37,390 bases of DNA, taken from contig DASXEJ010000230.1 in NCBI GenBank assembly GCA_036490175.1, positions 1 through 37,390 of the forward strand, read 5' to 3'. The position numbers and the translations under genes are program-made. This document shows, in pieces, positions 15,696 through 24,091 of this stretch (its first letter is position 1; each line of letters opens with the position of its first letter). The notes under the pieces are model-generated. The model had not been told where the DNA came from, made no database searches, and saw only the letters and a program-made list of their open reading frames with translations. This DNA comes from Pirellulales bacterium (lineage in GTDB: Bacteria; Planctomycetota; Planctomycetia; Pirellulales; JACPPG01).

Positions 15696-17210
15696 ATGAA
15701 GTTTCAGGTGTTGTCGCACGCCGGTCTGGCGGTAACGTCGCAGAATCGCACGCTGCTGACAGATCCCTGGATTCTCGGCAGCTGCTATTGGCGCTCGTGG
15801 TGGAACTACCCACCGGTTCCTCAGCAACTAGTGCGTTCGCTTAAGCCGGATTTCATCTACGTAACGCACATCCATTGGGACCACTTTCAGGGACCGTCGC
15901 TACGGAAGTTCGACAAGGCGACCCCGATCTACGTGCCCAAGGGCAATTTCCACCGTATCCGAGACGACCTGGTAAAGATGGGATTTACCAATGTCACCGA
16001 GCTAAAGCACGGTCAGGCGGTGCAACTGGCTCCCGACTTTCGCATAACGTCCTATCAATTCGGCGTGTTTCTGGACAGCGCCTTGGTGATCGAATGCGAA
16101 GGCATCAAGATCCTAAATGCCAACGATGCCAAGTTCATGGGCGGACCGCTGAAGCAAATAGTCGATCTGCATCCCAACTTTGATTTCGTGTTGCGCAGCC
16201 ATAGTTCGGCTAACTCGCGGCTGTGCTACGAGATGATCGATGCGCCTCAAGAAGCCGTCGATGATATCTCGGCCTACGTCGAGAACTTTGCCGACTTTGC
16301 GATCTCATCGGGCGCCACGTATGCCGTCCCCTTCGCCAGCAATCAGTGCTATTTGCATCGCGAGACGTTTCACTTCAATGACGATGTACAGACTCCACTG
16401 ATGGTGCAGGAGTACTTTGCACAGCATCAAGTCAAGAATCCGACGGTCAAGGTCATGGTCTCCGGCGACAGCTGGTCGACGGACGAGGGATTTTGCATCG
16501 CCGACAGTGACTTCTTCAGCAATCGTCCGCAGCGGTTGCAGGATTATCTTGAGGCCAATCGTGAGAAGCTGGAAAAGTTCTACGAAAAAGAGTCACGCTC
16601 GAAGGTAACGCTGCAGGACATGCAAAAGTACTTCGAGAAATTCTTCCTTGCCATTCCCTTTCTGGTGCGACGTTTGTACCGCAATAAGCCGATTACCTAT
16701 GTACTTTCGGCAGACGACAAGAAATCTATTTATCTCGTCGATATTTACAACAAGCGGGTCGAGCAGCTTGACCGCTTTGATGACGAGACGAATCCGATTC
16801 AGATCCATACGTCGACACTAATCATGCGACAGTGCCTGAAGATGGACCTGTTTTCGCACCTAGCCATCAGCAAGCGGGTGCGCTATCGATCGCGCAAACG
16901 CGACAAGCACCACATCGAACGGTTAAACCTGTTGTACAACTTCTACGAGTACGACATGTTGCCCGTGCGACGCGTCTTCCAGGGACGATTCTTTCAGACC
17001 TGGACGCTAAGGTGGCGCGAGGTGCTGCTCTATTTTCATCTTCTGTGGAACAAGCTGATCTATGGCAACTTACGTTTGCGAACGTTCTTGCCTCCGCGAC
17101 CGCGCGCCGATGCGCTGGCGCTGACCAACGAGGCGATTGCGCAGGCCAATGCCCGCAGGGCCGAGACGCAGGCTGCCGAGCCGGAATCCGTGGTCTCTCG
17201 CTCGGTATAA
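15696..17210 (+). CDS. Metallo-beta-lactamase-fold hydrolase with a long C-terminal extension
   Basis: I place the start at the ATG at 15696, which has GGAG 8 nt upstream, giving 504 residues. The open frame extends 50 codons further up without a better signal. Residues 1-240 are an MBL-fold domain: THIHWDH (58-63, the HxHxDH di-metal motif), NANDAKFMGG with the metal-bridging Asp near 143, and LRSHSSANSR. The domain resembles the UlaG-like branch that includes the MBL part of CMP-N-acetylneuraminate hydroxylase, rather than RNase Z or beta-lactamases. Residues about 300-470 form a second domain rich in aromatic and basic residues (LRWREVLLYFHLLWNKLI), possibly membrane-associated. Its substrate is unknown. 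It is the only plus-strand gene between 2690 and 25481 and has its own promoter. Confidence 0.85.
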   Translation: MKFQVLSHAGLAVTSQNRTLLTDPWILGSCYWRSWWNYPPVPQQLVRSLKPDFIYVTHIHWDHFQGPSLRKFDKATPIYVPKGNFHRIRDDLVKMGFTNVTELKHGQAVQLAPDFRITSYQFGVFLDSALVIECEGIKILNANDAKFMGGPLKQIVDLHPNFDFVLRSHSSANSRLCYEMIDAPQEAVDDISAYVENFADFAISSGATYAVPFASNQCYLHRETFHFNDDVQTPLMVQEYFAQHQVKNPTVKVMVSGDSWSTDEGFCIADSDFFSNRPQRLQDYLEANREKLEKFYEKESRSKVTLQDMQKYFEKFFLAIPFLVRRLYRNKPITYVLSADDKKSIYLVDIYNKRVEQLDRFDDETNPIQIHTSTLIMRQCLKMDLFSHLAISKRVRYRSRKRDKHHIERLNLLYNFYEYDMLPVRRVFQGRFFQTWTLRWREVLLYFHLLWNKLIYGNLRLRTFLPPRPRADALALTNEAIAQANARRAETQAAEPESVVSRSV

Positions 17211-17233
17211 CCGCGGCCCATGACCCTCATGAT

Positions 17234-17249
17234 GCACGAAGAATCGTGC
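17234..17249. terminator. Small hairpin between convergent genes
   Basis: GCACGA (17234-17239), loop AGAA and TCGTGC (17244-17249) lie in the 63-bp gap between the convergent MBL-fold and pyrD genes. It may end transcription in either direction. There is no clear T tract. Confidence 0.3.
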
Positions 17250-17273
17250 CGAGAAAGGTTTGACCTCGGTCGA

Positions 17274-18287
17274 TTACTTGTTTGCGATCAGGCCGGCCTG
17301 CAGTGTGCCGACGACATCCGCGACGCGTCGTGCCCCGAGTTCGGCCAAGGCGGCTGGCAGACCTTCCACTATGCGCATCGAGCTCGTCGGATCATAGAAG
17401 TTCACCGTGCCTAGTTGGACAGCGCTCGCCCCGGTGACGAGAAACTCGAGCACATCGTCGAGCGTGGCGATGCCACCGATGCCGATCAGCGGCGTATCGA
17501 CCGCTTGGGACACTTGATAGGTGCAGCGCAGAGCGATGGGCTTAATCGCCGGCCCGCTAAGTCCGCCCAGGACGTTTCCCAGCAAGGGCTTGCGACGTCG
17601 CCAATCGACAGCCATGCCAAGACAGGTATTGATCAAAGAAATGGCGTCGGCGCCGCCAGCCGCGGCACCGCGTGCCACGTCGGCAATGCTCGTCACGTTC
17701 GGCGTGAGCTTGGCGATAATTGGCAACCGGCAGGCGGCCCGGGACTCGCTTACCAGCCTCTCGCACATCGCCGGATCAGTACCGAAATCGACTCCGCCTG
17801 ATACGTTGGGGCAGGAGATATTCAATTCGATCGCGGCCACGCCGGCAGCGCCGTCGAGCTGTCGGCACATGTCGACGAATTCCTCATGATTGCGGCCGGC
17901 AATGCTCACGATGGTTGCCGTTTTCAGCGTGCGCAGGTACGGCAAGTGGTACTCGATGAAAGCGTCGATGCCGTCATTGTCGAGGCCAATTGAGTTCAGC
18001 ATCCCGCCGGTCGTTTCGACGGTCCGCCAAGGCGTATTGCCGGGGCGAGGCTGCCGAGTGATCGTCTTCGGCAAGATGGCGCCCAGGCGATCGAGGTCGA
18101 CCAGGCCGGCCATCTCGCGGGCGTAGCCGAATGTGCCGGATGCGACCATGATCGGGTTCGCGATCCGCAAACGCCCGAGTTGAACCTGCAAGTCGACGCT
18201 GGCGGTATTCACGGGCGGATGAGTGGTCAGAAATCGGGGAGGGACCTGACCGCGTTGGGGGGACGAAATGCTAGTCGTAGGATGCAC
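17274..18287 (-). CDS. pyrD: Dihydroorotate dehydrogenase, class 1B-like
   Basis: This enzyme oxidises dihydroorotate to orotate in pyrimidine synthesis, using FMN. The 337-residue frame shows [13 protein letters not shown] at the FMN-binding start, ELNISCPNV, a KLTPNVT strand, [24 protein letters not shown] and the C-terminal phosphate-binding GIGGI and [10 protein letters not shown] Cys base and the lack of a membrane-targeting helix point to class 1, probably 1B, which uses a PyrK partner; no pyrK is in the window. The frame starts at a GTG with about 25 residues of low-complexity leader before the conserved core. A GTG at 18212 would give a length nearer the usual 310. Confidence 0.96.
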   Translation of the reverse strand: MHPTTSISSPQRGQVPPRFLTTHPPVNTASVDLQVQLGRLRIANPIMVASGTFGYAREMAGLVDLDRLGAILPKTITRQPRPGNTPWRTVETTGGMLNSIGLDNDGIDAFIEYHLPYLRTLKTATIVSIAGRNHEEFVDMCRQLDGAAGVAAIELNISCPNVSGGVDFGTDPAMCERLVSESRAACRLPIIAKLTPNVTSIADVARGAAAGGADAISLINTCLGMAVDWRRRKPLLGNVLGGLSGPAIKPIALRCTYQVSQAVDTPLIGIGGIATLDDVLEFLVTGASAVQLGTVNFYDPTSSMRIVEGLPAALAELGARRVADVVGTLQAGLIANK

Positions 18288-18410
18288 CCCATCGCGGCGA
18301 CCGCAATGTACCGGCTATCTTTGCTAGCGACAACGCGGCCGTCGAAGAGGCGCCTCGAGGTGTTGGGCGCGGCATGCGGCATGGCAAAGCGCGCAAAGGT
18401 TCACCATGCC

Positions 18411-18451
18411 GGCACCAGCGCACGGCCACCTATGGGCCGTGCGCTGGTGCC
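18411..18451. repeat. Perfect 17-bp inverted repeat (very stable hairpin)
   Basis: GGCACCAGCGCACGGCC (18411-18427) is exactly complementary to 18435-18451 across the 7-nt loop ACCTATG. The hairpin stands between the lipoprotein gene (stop at 18483) and the pyrD start (18287), both minus-strand. It may be a transcription terminator or processing barrier, or one copy of a REP-type palindromic element. There is no T tract on either side. Confidence 0.75.
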
Positions 18452-18482
18452 AACTGATTAGCTCAGGCCGTTAGGTAAGCTA

Positions 18483-18704
18483 CTAAATGATGCCACCGTG
18501 CGTCCGGTACGGCGTCAGGTGCGACGGCTGGTCCAGGAACCAAATCCGCTCCCAATCGTCCAATAACAGTCGCAAGTTTTCCGACGTGAAAATGAGCTGC
18601 TGCGTGCGCCGAGCGGGATCGCCCGAGTACGCTGGCGTAAAGCAGCCCACCGAAGGACTTAGTAGCAAGCCCAGAGCGAGCGTAAATAAAACTGCGCGCA
18701 TCAC
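18483..18704 (-). CDS. Small lipoprotein, 73 residues
   Basis: The ATG at 18704 has AGGAG about 9 nt upstream, which decides the start; the frame is open further up without coding character. The protein begins with a lipoprotein signal (MRAVLFTLALGLLLSPSVGC, Cys 20), then a short mature part: ARRTQQLIFTSENLRLLLDDWERIWF followed by PSHLTPYRTHGGII at the C-terminus. From memory, small proteins of this design with a conserved HxTPYRxHGG tail recur in planctomycetes. Their function is unknown. A strong hairpin lies 30-70 bp downstream. Confidence 0.85.
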   Translation of the reverse strand: MMRAVLFTLALGLLLSPSVGCFTPAYSGDPARRTQQLIFTSENLRLLLDDWERIWFLDQPSHLTPYRTHGGII

Positions 18705-18878
18705 CCAACTCCTCGCATGAACGCGGTTTAGATCGCCGGATGTGCCGGGATCGGACCGTACAATGCGGACACCCGCGATCGGCGCAAGCAGGCGCTTGCA
18801 CGACCGACGAAGAACCACGGATTCTTTGTTGCGGGAAAGGTAGTTGTGACGCGTGCGGGCGGTCACATTCAGACACTC

Positions 18879-18915
18879 ACATCCAAGGTGACTTGGGATG
18901 GTCACACTAGGATGT
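18879..18915. repeat. Nested inverted repeat upstream of the lipoprotein gene
   Basis: Outer arms ACATCC (18879-18884) and GGATGT (18910-18915) enclose inner arms GTGAC (18888-18892) and GTCAC (18901-18905). The element stands between the HU stop (18981) and the lipoprotein start (18704). It may be a factor-independent end signal for HU or an operator for the lipoprotein gene. The pairing is imperfect. Confidence 0.35.
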
Positions 18916-18980
18916 CACTCAGACATGTGCAGACGAGCAAACGAGATGTGTCGGTGCTTTACGCAGCCTCTAAGTGTGGG

Positions 18981-19373
18981 TCACCCAGAGGTTTTCGGCT
19001 CGCTACCGTAAGCCGAGGTGCTAACAGGATGTTCGGGTCGATTATTGGACGGTTCGGACTCGTGTAAGCGGGCGGCTGCGGCAGCCGCTTGTCGCTCCAG
19101 CTCGCGAACCCGTTCCTCCATCTCCTTACCAGGCTTGAAGGTTACGACGTACTTCTCCGGTACGAAGACCTTATCACCGGTGCGTGGATTGCGTGCTTTT
19201 CGAGCCGCGCGTTTCTTGACCTCAAAGACTCCGAAATTCCGCAGCTCAATGCGTTTATCCTCTACCAACGTCTCCACGATGGCATCGAACGTCTTCTGGA
19301 CGATCTCCTTCGTCTTGAGCTGCGTCATCCCAATTTCTTCTGAGATGGTTTTGACGATCTCTTTCTTGGTCAC
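18981..19373 (-). CDS. HU/IHF-family DNA-binding protein with a C-terminal tail
   Basis: I place the start at the GTG at 19373 ([14 protein letters not shown]...), preceded by AGGAG 11-15 nt upstream; the open frame continues upstream but crosses the promoter. The 130-residue product has the complete HU fold in residues 1-92: the helical dimerisation half, then [19 protein letters not shown] followed by RTGD, the DNA-gripping beta arm with its tip Pro, and VTFKPGKEM. Residues 93-130 form a tail with an Ala run after LERQ and a polar Ser/Pro/Glu end, absent from ordinary 90-residue HU. It bends and compacts the nucleoid DNA. The tail may alter partner or DNA contacts. It is transcribed from a strong promoter at 19452-19480. 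Confidence 0.95.
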   Translation of the reverse strand: MTKKEIVKTISEEIGMTQLKTKEIVQKTFDAIVETLVEDKRIELRNFGVFEVKKRAARKARNPRTGDKVFVPEKYVVTFKPGKEMEERVRELERQAAAAAARLHESEPSNNRPEHPVSTSAYGSEPKTSG

Positions 19374-19451
19374 GAGTCGATTTCTCCTGTCCACGCGCGA
19401 GAGGCCGTCAGGCAATCGCAGAAGCCCTCGCATTAGGCAAGGCACGCTCCA

Positions 19452-19480
19452 AGTGTAGGTGCCGTAAGAAGTAGTGTCAA
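19452..19480 (-). promoter_or_regulatory. Strong promoter of the HU gene
   Basis: On the minus strand TTGACA (19480-19475) is a perfect -35 box. A 17-bp spacer leads to TACACT (19457-19452, 4 of 6). Transcription would start near 19445, with a leader of about 70 nt to the GTG at 19373. This is the best -35 in the window and fits an abundant nucleoid protein. Confidence 0.72.
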
Positions 19481-19482
19481 GG

Positions 19483-19779
19483 TCACTCTGGCGCTGGCAC
19501 TGCTGCACTCCGCCCGGAGCCTACGACATATTCGTCCCGCCGGTTCCAGCGCACGGCTCGGGCCAAGCGAATTAGGCAGTAGACGTCTAAATTGCCAAAG
19601 ATCCGCGTCGCCGGTCCCAGAATTAGCCCGACATATCCGCCATAACCCATTCCATAGAATGGCTTAACACCATTCTCGGACCGGTTTGCGGCCGCGTCGG
19701 AACGCAACAGAACTGCTAGGACATATTGCGCCAGGGCAATAATCGTCGACTTAACCGGCAAACTTGAAGTAATCGCCAC
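19483..19779 (-). CDS. Doubtful 98-residue frame, unknown
   Basis: A GTG-started frame between ugd and HU with a hydrophobic start and an aromatic/Gly-rich middle ([14 protein letters not shown], then [15 protein letters not shown]). Third-position GC is mixed, lower than in the neighbouring certain genes, and no ribosome-binding site is seen. It may be a small membrane protein, the remnant of a polysaccharide gene, or chance. If it is not real, 19374-19920 is non-coding apart from the HU promoter. Confidence 0.3.
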   Translation of the reverse strand: MAITSSLPVKSTIIALAQYVLAVLLRSDAAANRSENGVKPFYGMGYGGYVGLILGPATRIFGNLDVYCLIRLARAVRWNRRDEYVVGSGRSAAVPAPE

Positions 19780-19920
19780 AACCCAACCATGGCCGCCGGT
19801 GGGGTGGTAGTTCCAAGGGTTGCGCTCGGTGCAGGCTTGATCCTAAGCGAGCGCAGAGGCTCGCCTGGCCACTCACAGGAGGGGAAGCGGAACATGCTCG
19901 CCGTCGCGGCTAACGCGAGC

Positions 19921-21234
19921 CTAGGGGCTCACGGGCACCCGACCGATGCAATGGTACGTAAAGCCGGCCGCCTTCATCTGGGCCGGCTCGTAGAGATTGC
20001 GCCCGTCAAAGATCACCGGTGATTTCATGCGGCGCCGCATTTCGTCGAAGTCGGGCCGCAGAAACTGTTTCCATTCCGTGACAATGGCCAGGGCATCCGC
20101 ACCATCGAGCGCATCGTAGGGATGCTCGGCATAGGTCAAACGATCCCCATATTCGTGGCGAACGTTTTCCATTGCCTCGGGATCGTGGACCCGTAGCTTG
20201 GCCCCATCAGCAAGGAGCCGATCAATCAGCACGAGTGCCGGCGCTTCCCGAATATCGTCGGTTCTCGGCTTGAAAGCGAGTCCCCACACGGCCACGGTTT
20301 TGCCGCTGGCTTTGCCATTGAAGAATTTCGATATCTTTTGATGCAGGACGATCTTCTGGCGGTTGTTCACCTCGTCTACGGCGGCCAGGATGCGGGGCTC
20401 GACGTTGTAGCGGCTGGCCATCGATTGCAAGGCCCGCACGTCTTTCGGGAAACAGCTCCCTCCGTAGCCCACGCCAGGGAACAAGAACGCGAACCCGATG
20501 CGGCTGTCGTGGCCGATGCCGCGACGGACGTCGTTGACGTCGGCTTCCATGTGCTCGCAGAGATTTGCCAGCTCATTGATAAAGCTGATCTTCGTGGCTA
20601 GCAATGCGTTGGCGACATACTTCGTCATTTCCGCACTTTCGGGGGACATGACCAAGAACGGATGGTCGGTCCGCAAGAAGGGCGAATATAGCTCGTGCAG
20701 CACGTCGGCAGTTTCCTGCTCGCGGACGCCCACTACAACGCGATCGGGCTTGGTGAAGTCGTCCAGAGCCGCCCCCTCCTTGAGAAACTCTGGGTTGCTG
20801 GCAACCAGGCGGTCTCGACCCGTCAACGCGCGCAGCCGCTTGAAGATACCGCTATTGGTACCGACCGGAACGGTGCTCTTCGTCACGACGACGGCCTTCT
20901 CGGGCAGATGCGGTGCCAGCGCGTCGACAACGGCCCACAGGTTCGACAGATCTGCAGAACCATCGGCGGCCGAGGGAGTGCCGACAGCCAGGAAGACGAG
21001 CTTGGCCGAACGAACGGCGGACGGCAAATCGGTGGTGAAGTTCAGCCGCGCGTCCTCGACGTTGCGTAGCACGAGTTCGGTCAACCCAGGCTCGTATATC
21101 GGAATCTCGCCACGCCGTAGGCGTTCGATTTTCTGCTGGTCGATGTCGACGCAGGTCACCTCGTTGCCGCTATCGGCAAAGCACGTGCCTGTCACGAGTC
21201 CCACGTATCCGGTTCCGATGACCGCAATCTTCAT
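19921..21234 (-). CDS. ugd: UDP-glucose 6-dehydrogenase
   Basis: This enzyme oxidises UDP-glucose to UDP-glucuronate with two NAD+. The 437-residue protein starts at the ATG at 21234 ([16 protein letters not shown], the NAD-binding Rossmann motif), with AAGGA 9-13 nt upstream. The catalytic Cys is in [10 protein letters not shown], and the family's [24 protein letters not shown] and [16 protein letters not shown] are present. The length is typical. The gene begins the polysaccharide locus as read here and supplies the acidic sugar that the locus's amidotransferases could modify. The dehydrogenated sugar could also be UDP-GlcNAc or UDP-ManNAc, but the motif set best fits the UDP-glucose enzyme. 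Confidence 0.95.
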   Translation of the reverse strand: MKIAVIGTGYVGLVTGTCFADSGNEVTCVDIDQQKIERLRRGEIPIYEPGLTELVLRNVEDARLNFTTDLPSAVRSAKLVFLAVGTPSAADGSADLSNLWAVVDALAPHLPEKAVVVTKSTVPVGTNSGIFKRLRALTGRDRLVASNPEFLKEGAALDDFTKPDRVVVGVREQETADVLHELYSPFLRTDHPFLVMSPESAEMTKYVANALLATKISFINELANLCEHMEADVNDVRRGIGHDSRIGFAFLFPGVGYGGSCFPKDVRALQSMASRYNVEPRILAAVDEVNNRQKIVLHQKISKFFNGKASGKTVAVWGLAFKPRTDDIREAPALVLIDRLLADGAKLRVHDPEAMENVRHEYGDRLTYAEHPYDALDGADALAIVTEWKQFLRPDFDEMRRRMKSPVIFDGRNLYEPAQMKAAGFTYHCIGRVPVSP

Positions 21235-21352
21235 GGAGGCAAATCCTTCTTCAAGAAATAGTGGGGAGCCGGCGCTTCGGACAATCGGTCGATGCGCTGG
21301 GCGATCAGGTGCGGAGGCTGCTCTGGCGCGGGATACGACGCCCAAAGCGTGG

Positions 21353-21414
21353 CGGACGCGTCCGTCCGAGATAATGTAGCGTATACTTTGCCTGCCCGCG
21401 CCCCGGCGGCAAAG
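21353..21414. promoter_or_regulatory. Palindrome and hairpin upstream of ugd
   Basis: The 198-bp gap between the GT4 gene stop and ugd holds a perfect 12-bp palindrome CGGACGCGTCCG (21353-21364) and an inverted repeat CTTTGCC/GGCAAAG (21386-21392 with 21408-21414). The palindrome has the size of an operator half-site pair. The inverted repeat may terminate the upstream transcript. I found no clear promoter boxes next to them. Confidence 0.3.
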
Positions 21415-21432
21415 CCCTTATGAAGCCGCAGG

Positions 21433-22584
21433 TTACACGCGGGCTCGGCTGGCGTCGCGGTAGGAAAGCAGCAGTCGGGCGTAGGCCTCGTACCGTTGGC
21501 GCGGTGTCGGAAAACGCGGAAGGACTTCCTTGCCGCGAGCGATTTGACGCTGCCATAGCGCGGCATCGCTTAACAGCCGCGTCAGGCAATCGGTTGCCGA
21601 CGAGGCATCCTGCGGACGGAAATACAGCGCCGCGTCGTCGCAGACATCGTGGGCGAAATCCAGATCCGTGGTGACGATCGGCAGCCCCATTGCCATCGCC
21701 TCGGGGTACGTAGCGCTGAACGTTTCTAGCAGCGTCGGCGCGAAGCAAATGTCGGACCGGCGATACATAGCGGGTCCCTGGGCCACCGGAATGGGCCCGG
21801 CGTTCTCGATACAGCCGGCGACGCCCAACTGGTGGGCGCTAGCCATCAACGATTTGCACAGTCGATGCTCTGCTGGCAGCGTGACAATTATTTTGAAATC
21901 GAGGCCCGGCAAGCGCGCCGCCAGTTCACGCGCAACGTACGGCAGCACTTCGAAATTCTTATGCTTGTAGGGTGCCGAGAAGTAGAGCAAGCGAATGGGC
22001 TGGCCCGGCATGGGAAACGGTTTCTCGCCGTGTTCGGTCCGGTAGCGTTCGCCGCAGGTGTTCGGGATCACGGTGATGCGATCGGCCGGCAGTCCCAAGC
22101 GTTTGGCAAGACCGTGCGCGCCCGCTTCCGTCTGAGCTATCCACGCGTCGGCCCGGCGAAACCACAGGCTTTTGTACGCGGTACGTACCAGACAATCGGC
22201 CCAATTCCGCAGCGAGCCCAAGCTGCGAAAGGCGGCCCAATTGGGATGCGTCACCCAGGGAGCCGAGCAGCCTACCACGTGAAAGCTGCGAAATCGCACA
22301 TAAGATGGGCCGGAAAACGTCAATACGCAATCGGGTTGCACGCGGTCTTCGAGCGCGCGAAGCGCGCGGCGCGCGGTGCGGCTCGAGGCCGGAGCTTCGT
22401 CGAAGACTGTCATCGTTGCGGGAATCGGGACCCCGAATTGTTCGAGCTGACGAACCCCCTCGCGGGGCGCCGCGAAGGTCCATTCGATTCCGGCCGGGTC
22501 GCGCAAGGCTTCAATGATGAATGCCGACGAGGTCTGCAGCGCACCCCCAGTCCGACACGAGGACGTGTTCAATAAGACTTTCAC
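21433..22584 (-). CDS. Family 4 glycosyltransferase
   Basis: A 383-residue GT-B enzyme. The N-terminal domain starts MKVLLNTSSCRTGGALQTS, with the GG loop that binds the acceptor side. The C-terminal domain has the donor-binding signature ETFSATYPEAMAMGLPIVTTD (an E-x7-E pattern) and a nucleotide-proximal VIPNTCGERY. It should transfer a hexose from a nucleotide-sugar onto a growing lipid-linked oligosaccharide at the cytoplasmic face. Its start overlaps the formyltransferase stop in an ATGA (22581-22584), so it is translated together with that gene. The sugar specificity is not visible. Confidence 0.92.
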   Translation of the reverse strand: MKVLLNTSSCRTGGALQTSSAFIIEALRDPAGIEWTFAAPREGVRQLEQFGVPIPATMTVFDEAPASSRTARRALRALEDRVQPDCVLTFSGPSYVRFRSFHVVGCSAPWVTHPNWAAFRSLGSLRNWADCLVRTAYKSLWFRRADAWIAQTEAGAHGLAKRLGLPADRITVIPNTCGERYRTEHGEKPFPMPGQPIRLLYFSAPYKHKNFEVLPYVARELAARLPGLDFKIIVTLPAEHRLCKSLMASAHQLGVAGCIENAGPIPVAQGPAMYRRSDICFAPTLLETFSATYPEAMAMGLPIVTTDLDFAHDVCDDAALYFRPQDASSATDCLTRLLSDAALWQRQIARGKEVLPRFPTPRQRYEAYARLLLSYRDASRARV

Positions 22585-24077
22585 CTGCGGGTCACACTCG
22601 TCGGGGGGGCTGTCGAGGGCGCCGTGTCGACCTGGGCCACGCTCTGTACGTAGCGATCTTCCAGCATTCGATACAGCCGCGGATGAACGATGAAGTATTG
22701 TTTGCCATCTTCGAGCCGCTGCGGTCGACGCTCGAACTGGCCATCAAGATGCCCGACAACCGTATCCGCAATCGCTACGGCCATGAGCGGCTCAAACTTT
22801 TCGCGGTACTCGTACACAGTGCGGGCCAGCGTGCCGTCGACCGGAAAAATGCCCAGGATGTCGCCCGTGTCGATTCCGTGGGCCATGAAATGGACTGTAA
22901 AGCCAATGTCGTCGTGGTGGTTTTCGATGAGCGGCCACTCGACGACGTCCATGCCTCGATATTGGGGCAGTTGTCCCATGTGGCAATTGACGACACCAGC
23001 CCCGGCTCGTCGTAACGTCTCATCCCCCACGATGCCACCGCCGGCGAACACCACCAAATCGGGCCGATATTGATCCAGTGCAGCATGCACGCGCGGCTCG
23101 TTCAGCGTTGTACAGTACACCACTGGAATGCCGTGCCGGGCCGCCAGCGCGTCGACCGAGGATTCGGTGACGCCGATCCGCGCCAGCAAATCGGGTAGTG
23201 TTGGATACTCGCGCGGAACATAGGCGCGCCGTCTCAAGAAGAACTTCCGCCAGATTTTCTTGAGCAGGCGGATCCCGTCGCGGCGAAACTCTGTGACCAT
23301 GCGCCAGGGATTCAGCAATTTTCGCACGACGATGGCGTCCACGCGCACTCCCGCCTGCAACAGCAGTTGTGTTACAGCCAACGTGTACAGACCGTAGCGA
23401 TTGGGCGAGAAGACGATCACGTGCTTTCCCTGAGAGTCCAGCCGCCTGACCTCGTTCGGCACGCTTCTGATACGGTCTGTGCAGTTCAGGCAAACGGAGG
23501 GGCGGTATTTGGGTGTCGACATCTCCGCCACCGCGTGCTCGACGAGCATGTGTACGGTCAGCGCCAGCATAGCAGTGGTCGTCGGCGGTTGCTGACCGGC
23601 TACCTGCCGCCGCGCGTTGTCGGTGGAGAGCACCCACCGTTGATCGAGCAGCTTGAGCGCTAGGTTTACAAAGCGACCGTCTTGGCTGTCGGAAAAATAC
23701 TCAAGAAAAAACAGCACCAACAGATGGAACTTTATCTGTAGATCCTCTGCAGAGAGGTCGCCGACGGCTAACCGTTGTTTGAGCGTTGTCCTGCGCACTT
23801 CGCAAACGACGAGCAATGTCTGAGCCCAGGCCGTGACGTGACCCGTCCGGCCGCTCGCGCGCAGCGCCGCGCGCAGGTCGACCAAGAGGGGAATCGTGAG
23901 CGATTTCAGGGCAGGTTTGACCTGCATGTGCAACTGACCTCTGATCCTAGGAGGCGGTGGGGCGGGCCACACGCTGCCGGCTAGCATCTGCGCGGCGCCG
24001 CGCAAATCCGGCAGAGGATCGACCCCATCCCAGCCGTCCCAGGCTGCGCGGAGTAGTGCGAAATCGCGATTGATCAT
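22581..24077 (-). CDS. Formyltransferase-family protein with an unknown N-terminal domain
   Basis: A 498-residue protein. Residues about 218-465 are a formyltransferase domain like that of methionyl-tRNA and sugar-amine formyltransferases: a Rossmann half, then VVNCHMGQLPQYRG with Asn 364 and His 366 and GIDTGDIL with Asp 403, so the Asn-His-Asp catalytic triad is kept. Residues 1-200 are a helix-rich, probably soluble domain (VCEVRRTTLKQRLAVGD, LLVLFFLEYFSDSQDGRF) unlike anything I know. In polysaccharide loci this domain normally formylates an amino sugar nucleotide from N10-formyl-tetrahydrofolate. The presence of a C-terminal Pro/Thr tail is odd. It overlaps the downstream GT4 by 4 bp and follows the propeller gene by 14 bp. 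Confidence 0.85.
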   Translation of the reverse strand: MINRDFALLRAAWDGWDGVDPLPDLRGAAQMLAGSVWPAPPPPRIRGQLHMQVKPALKSLTIPLLVDLRAALRASGRTGHVTAWAQTLLVVCEVRRTTLKQRLAVGDLSAEDLQIKFHLLVLFFLEYFSDSQDGRFVNLALKLLDQRWVLSTDNARRQVAGQQPPTTTAMLALTVHMLVEHAVAEMSTPKYRPSVCLNCTDRIRSVPNEVRRLDSQGKHVIVFSPNRYGLYTLAVTQLLLQAGVRVDAIVVRKLLNPWRMVTEFRRDGIRLLKKIWRKFFLRRRAYVPREYPTLPDLLARIGVTESSVDALAARHGIPVVYCTTLNEPRVHAALDQYRPDLVVFAGGGIVGDETLRRAGAGVVNCHMGQLPQYRGMDVVEWPLIENHHDDIGFTVHFMAHGIDTGDILGIFPVDGTLARTVYEYREKFEPLMAVAIADTVVGHLDGQFERRPQRLEDGKQYFIVHPRLYRMLEDRYVQSVAQVDTAPSTAPPTSVTRR

Positions 24078-24091
24078 CCGATCGCTACCAT

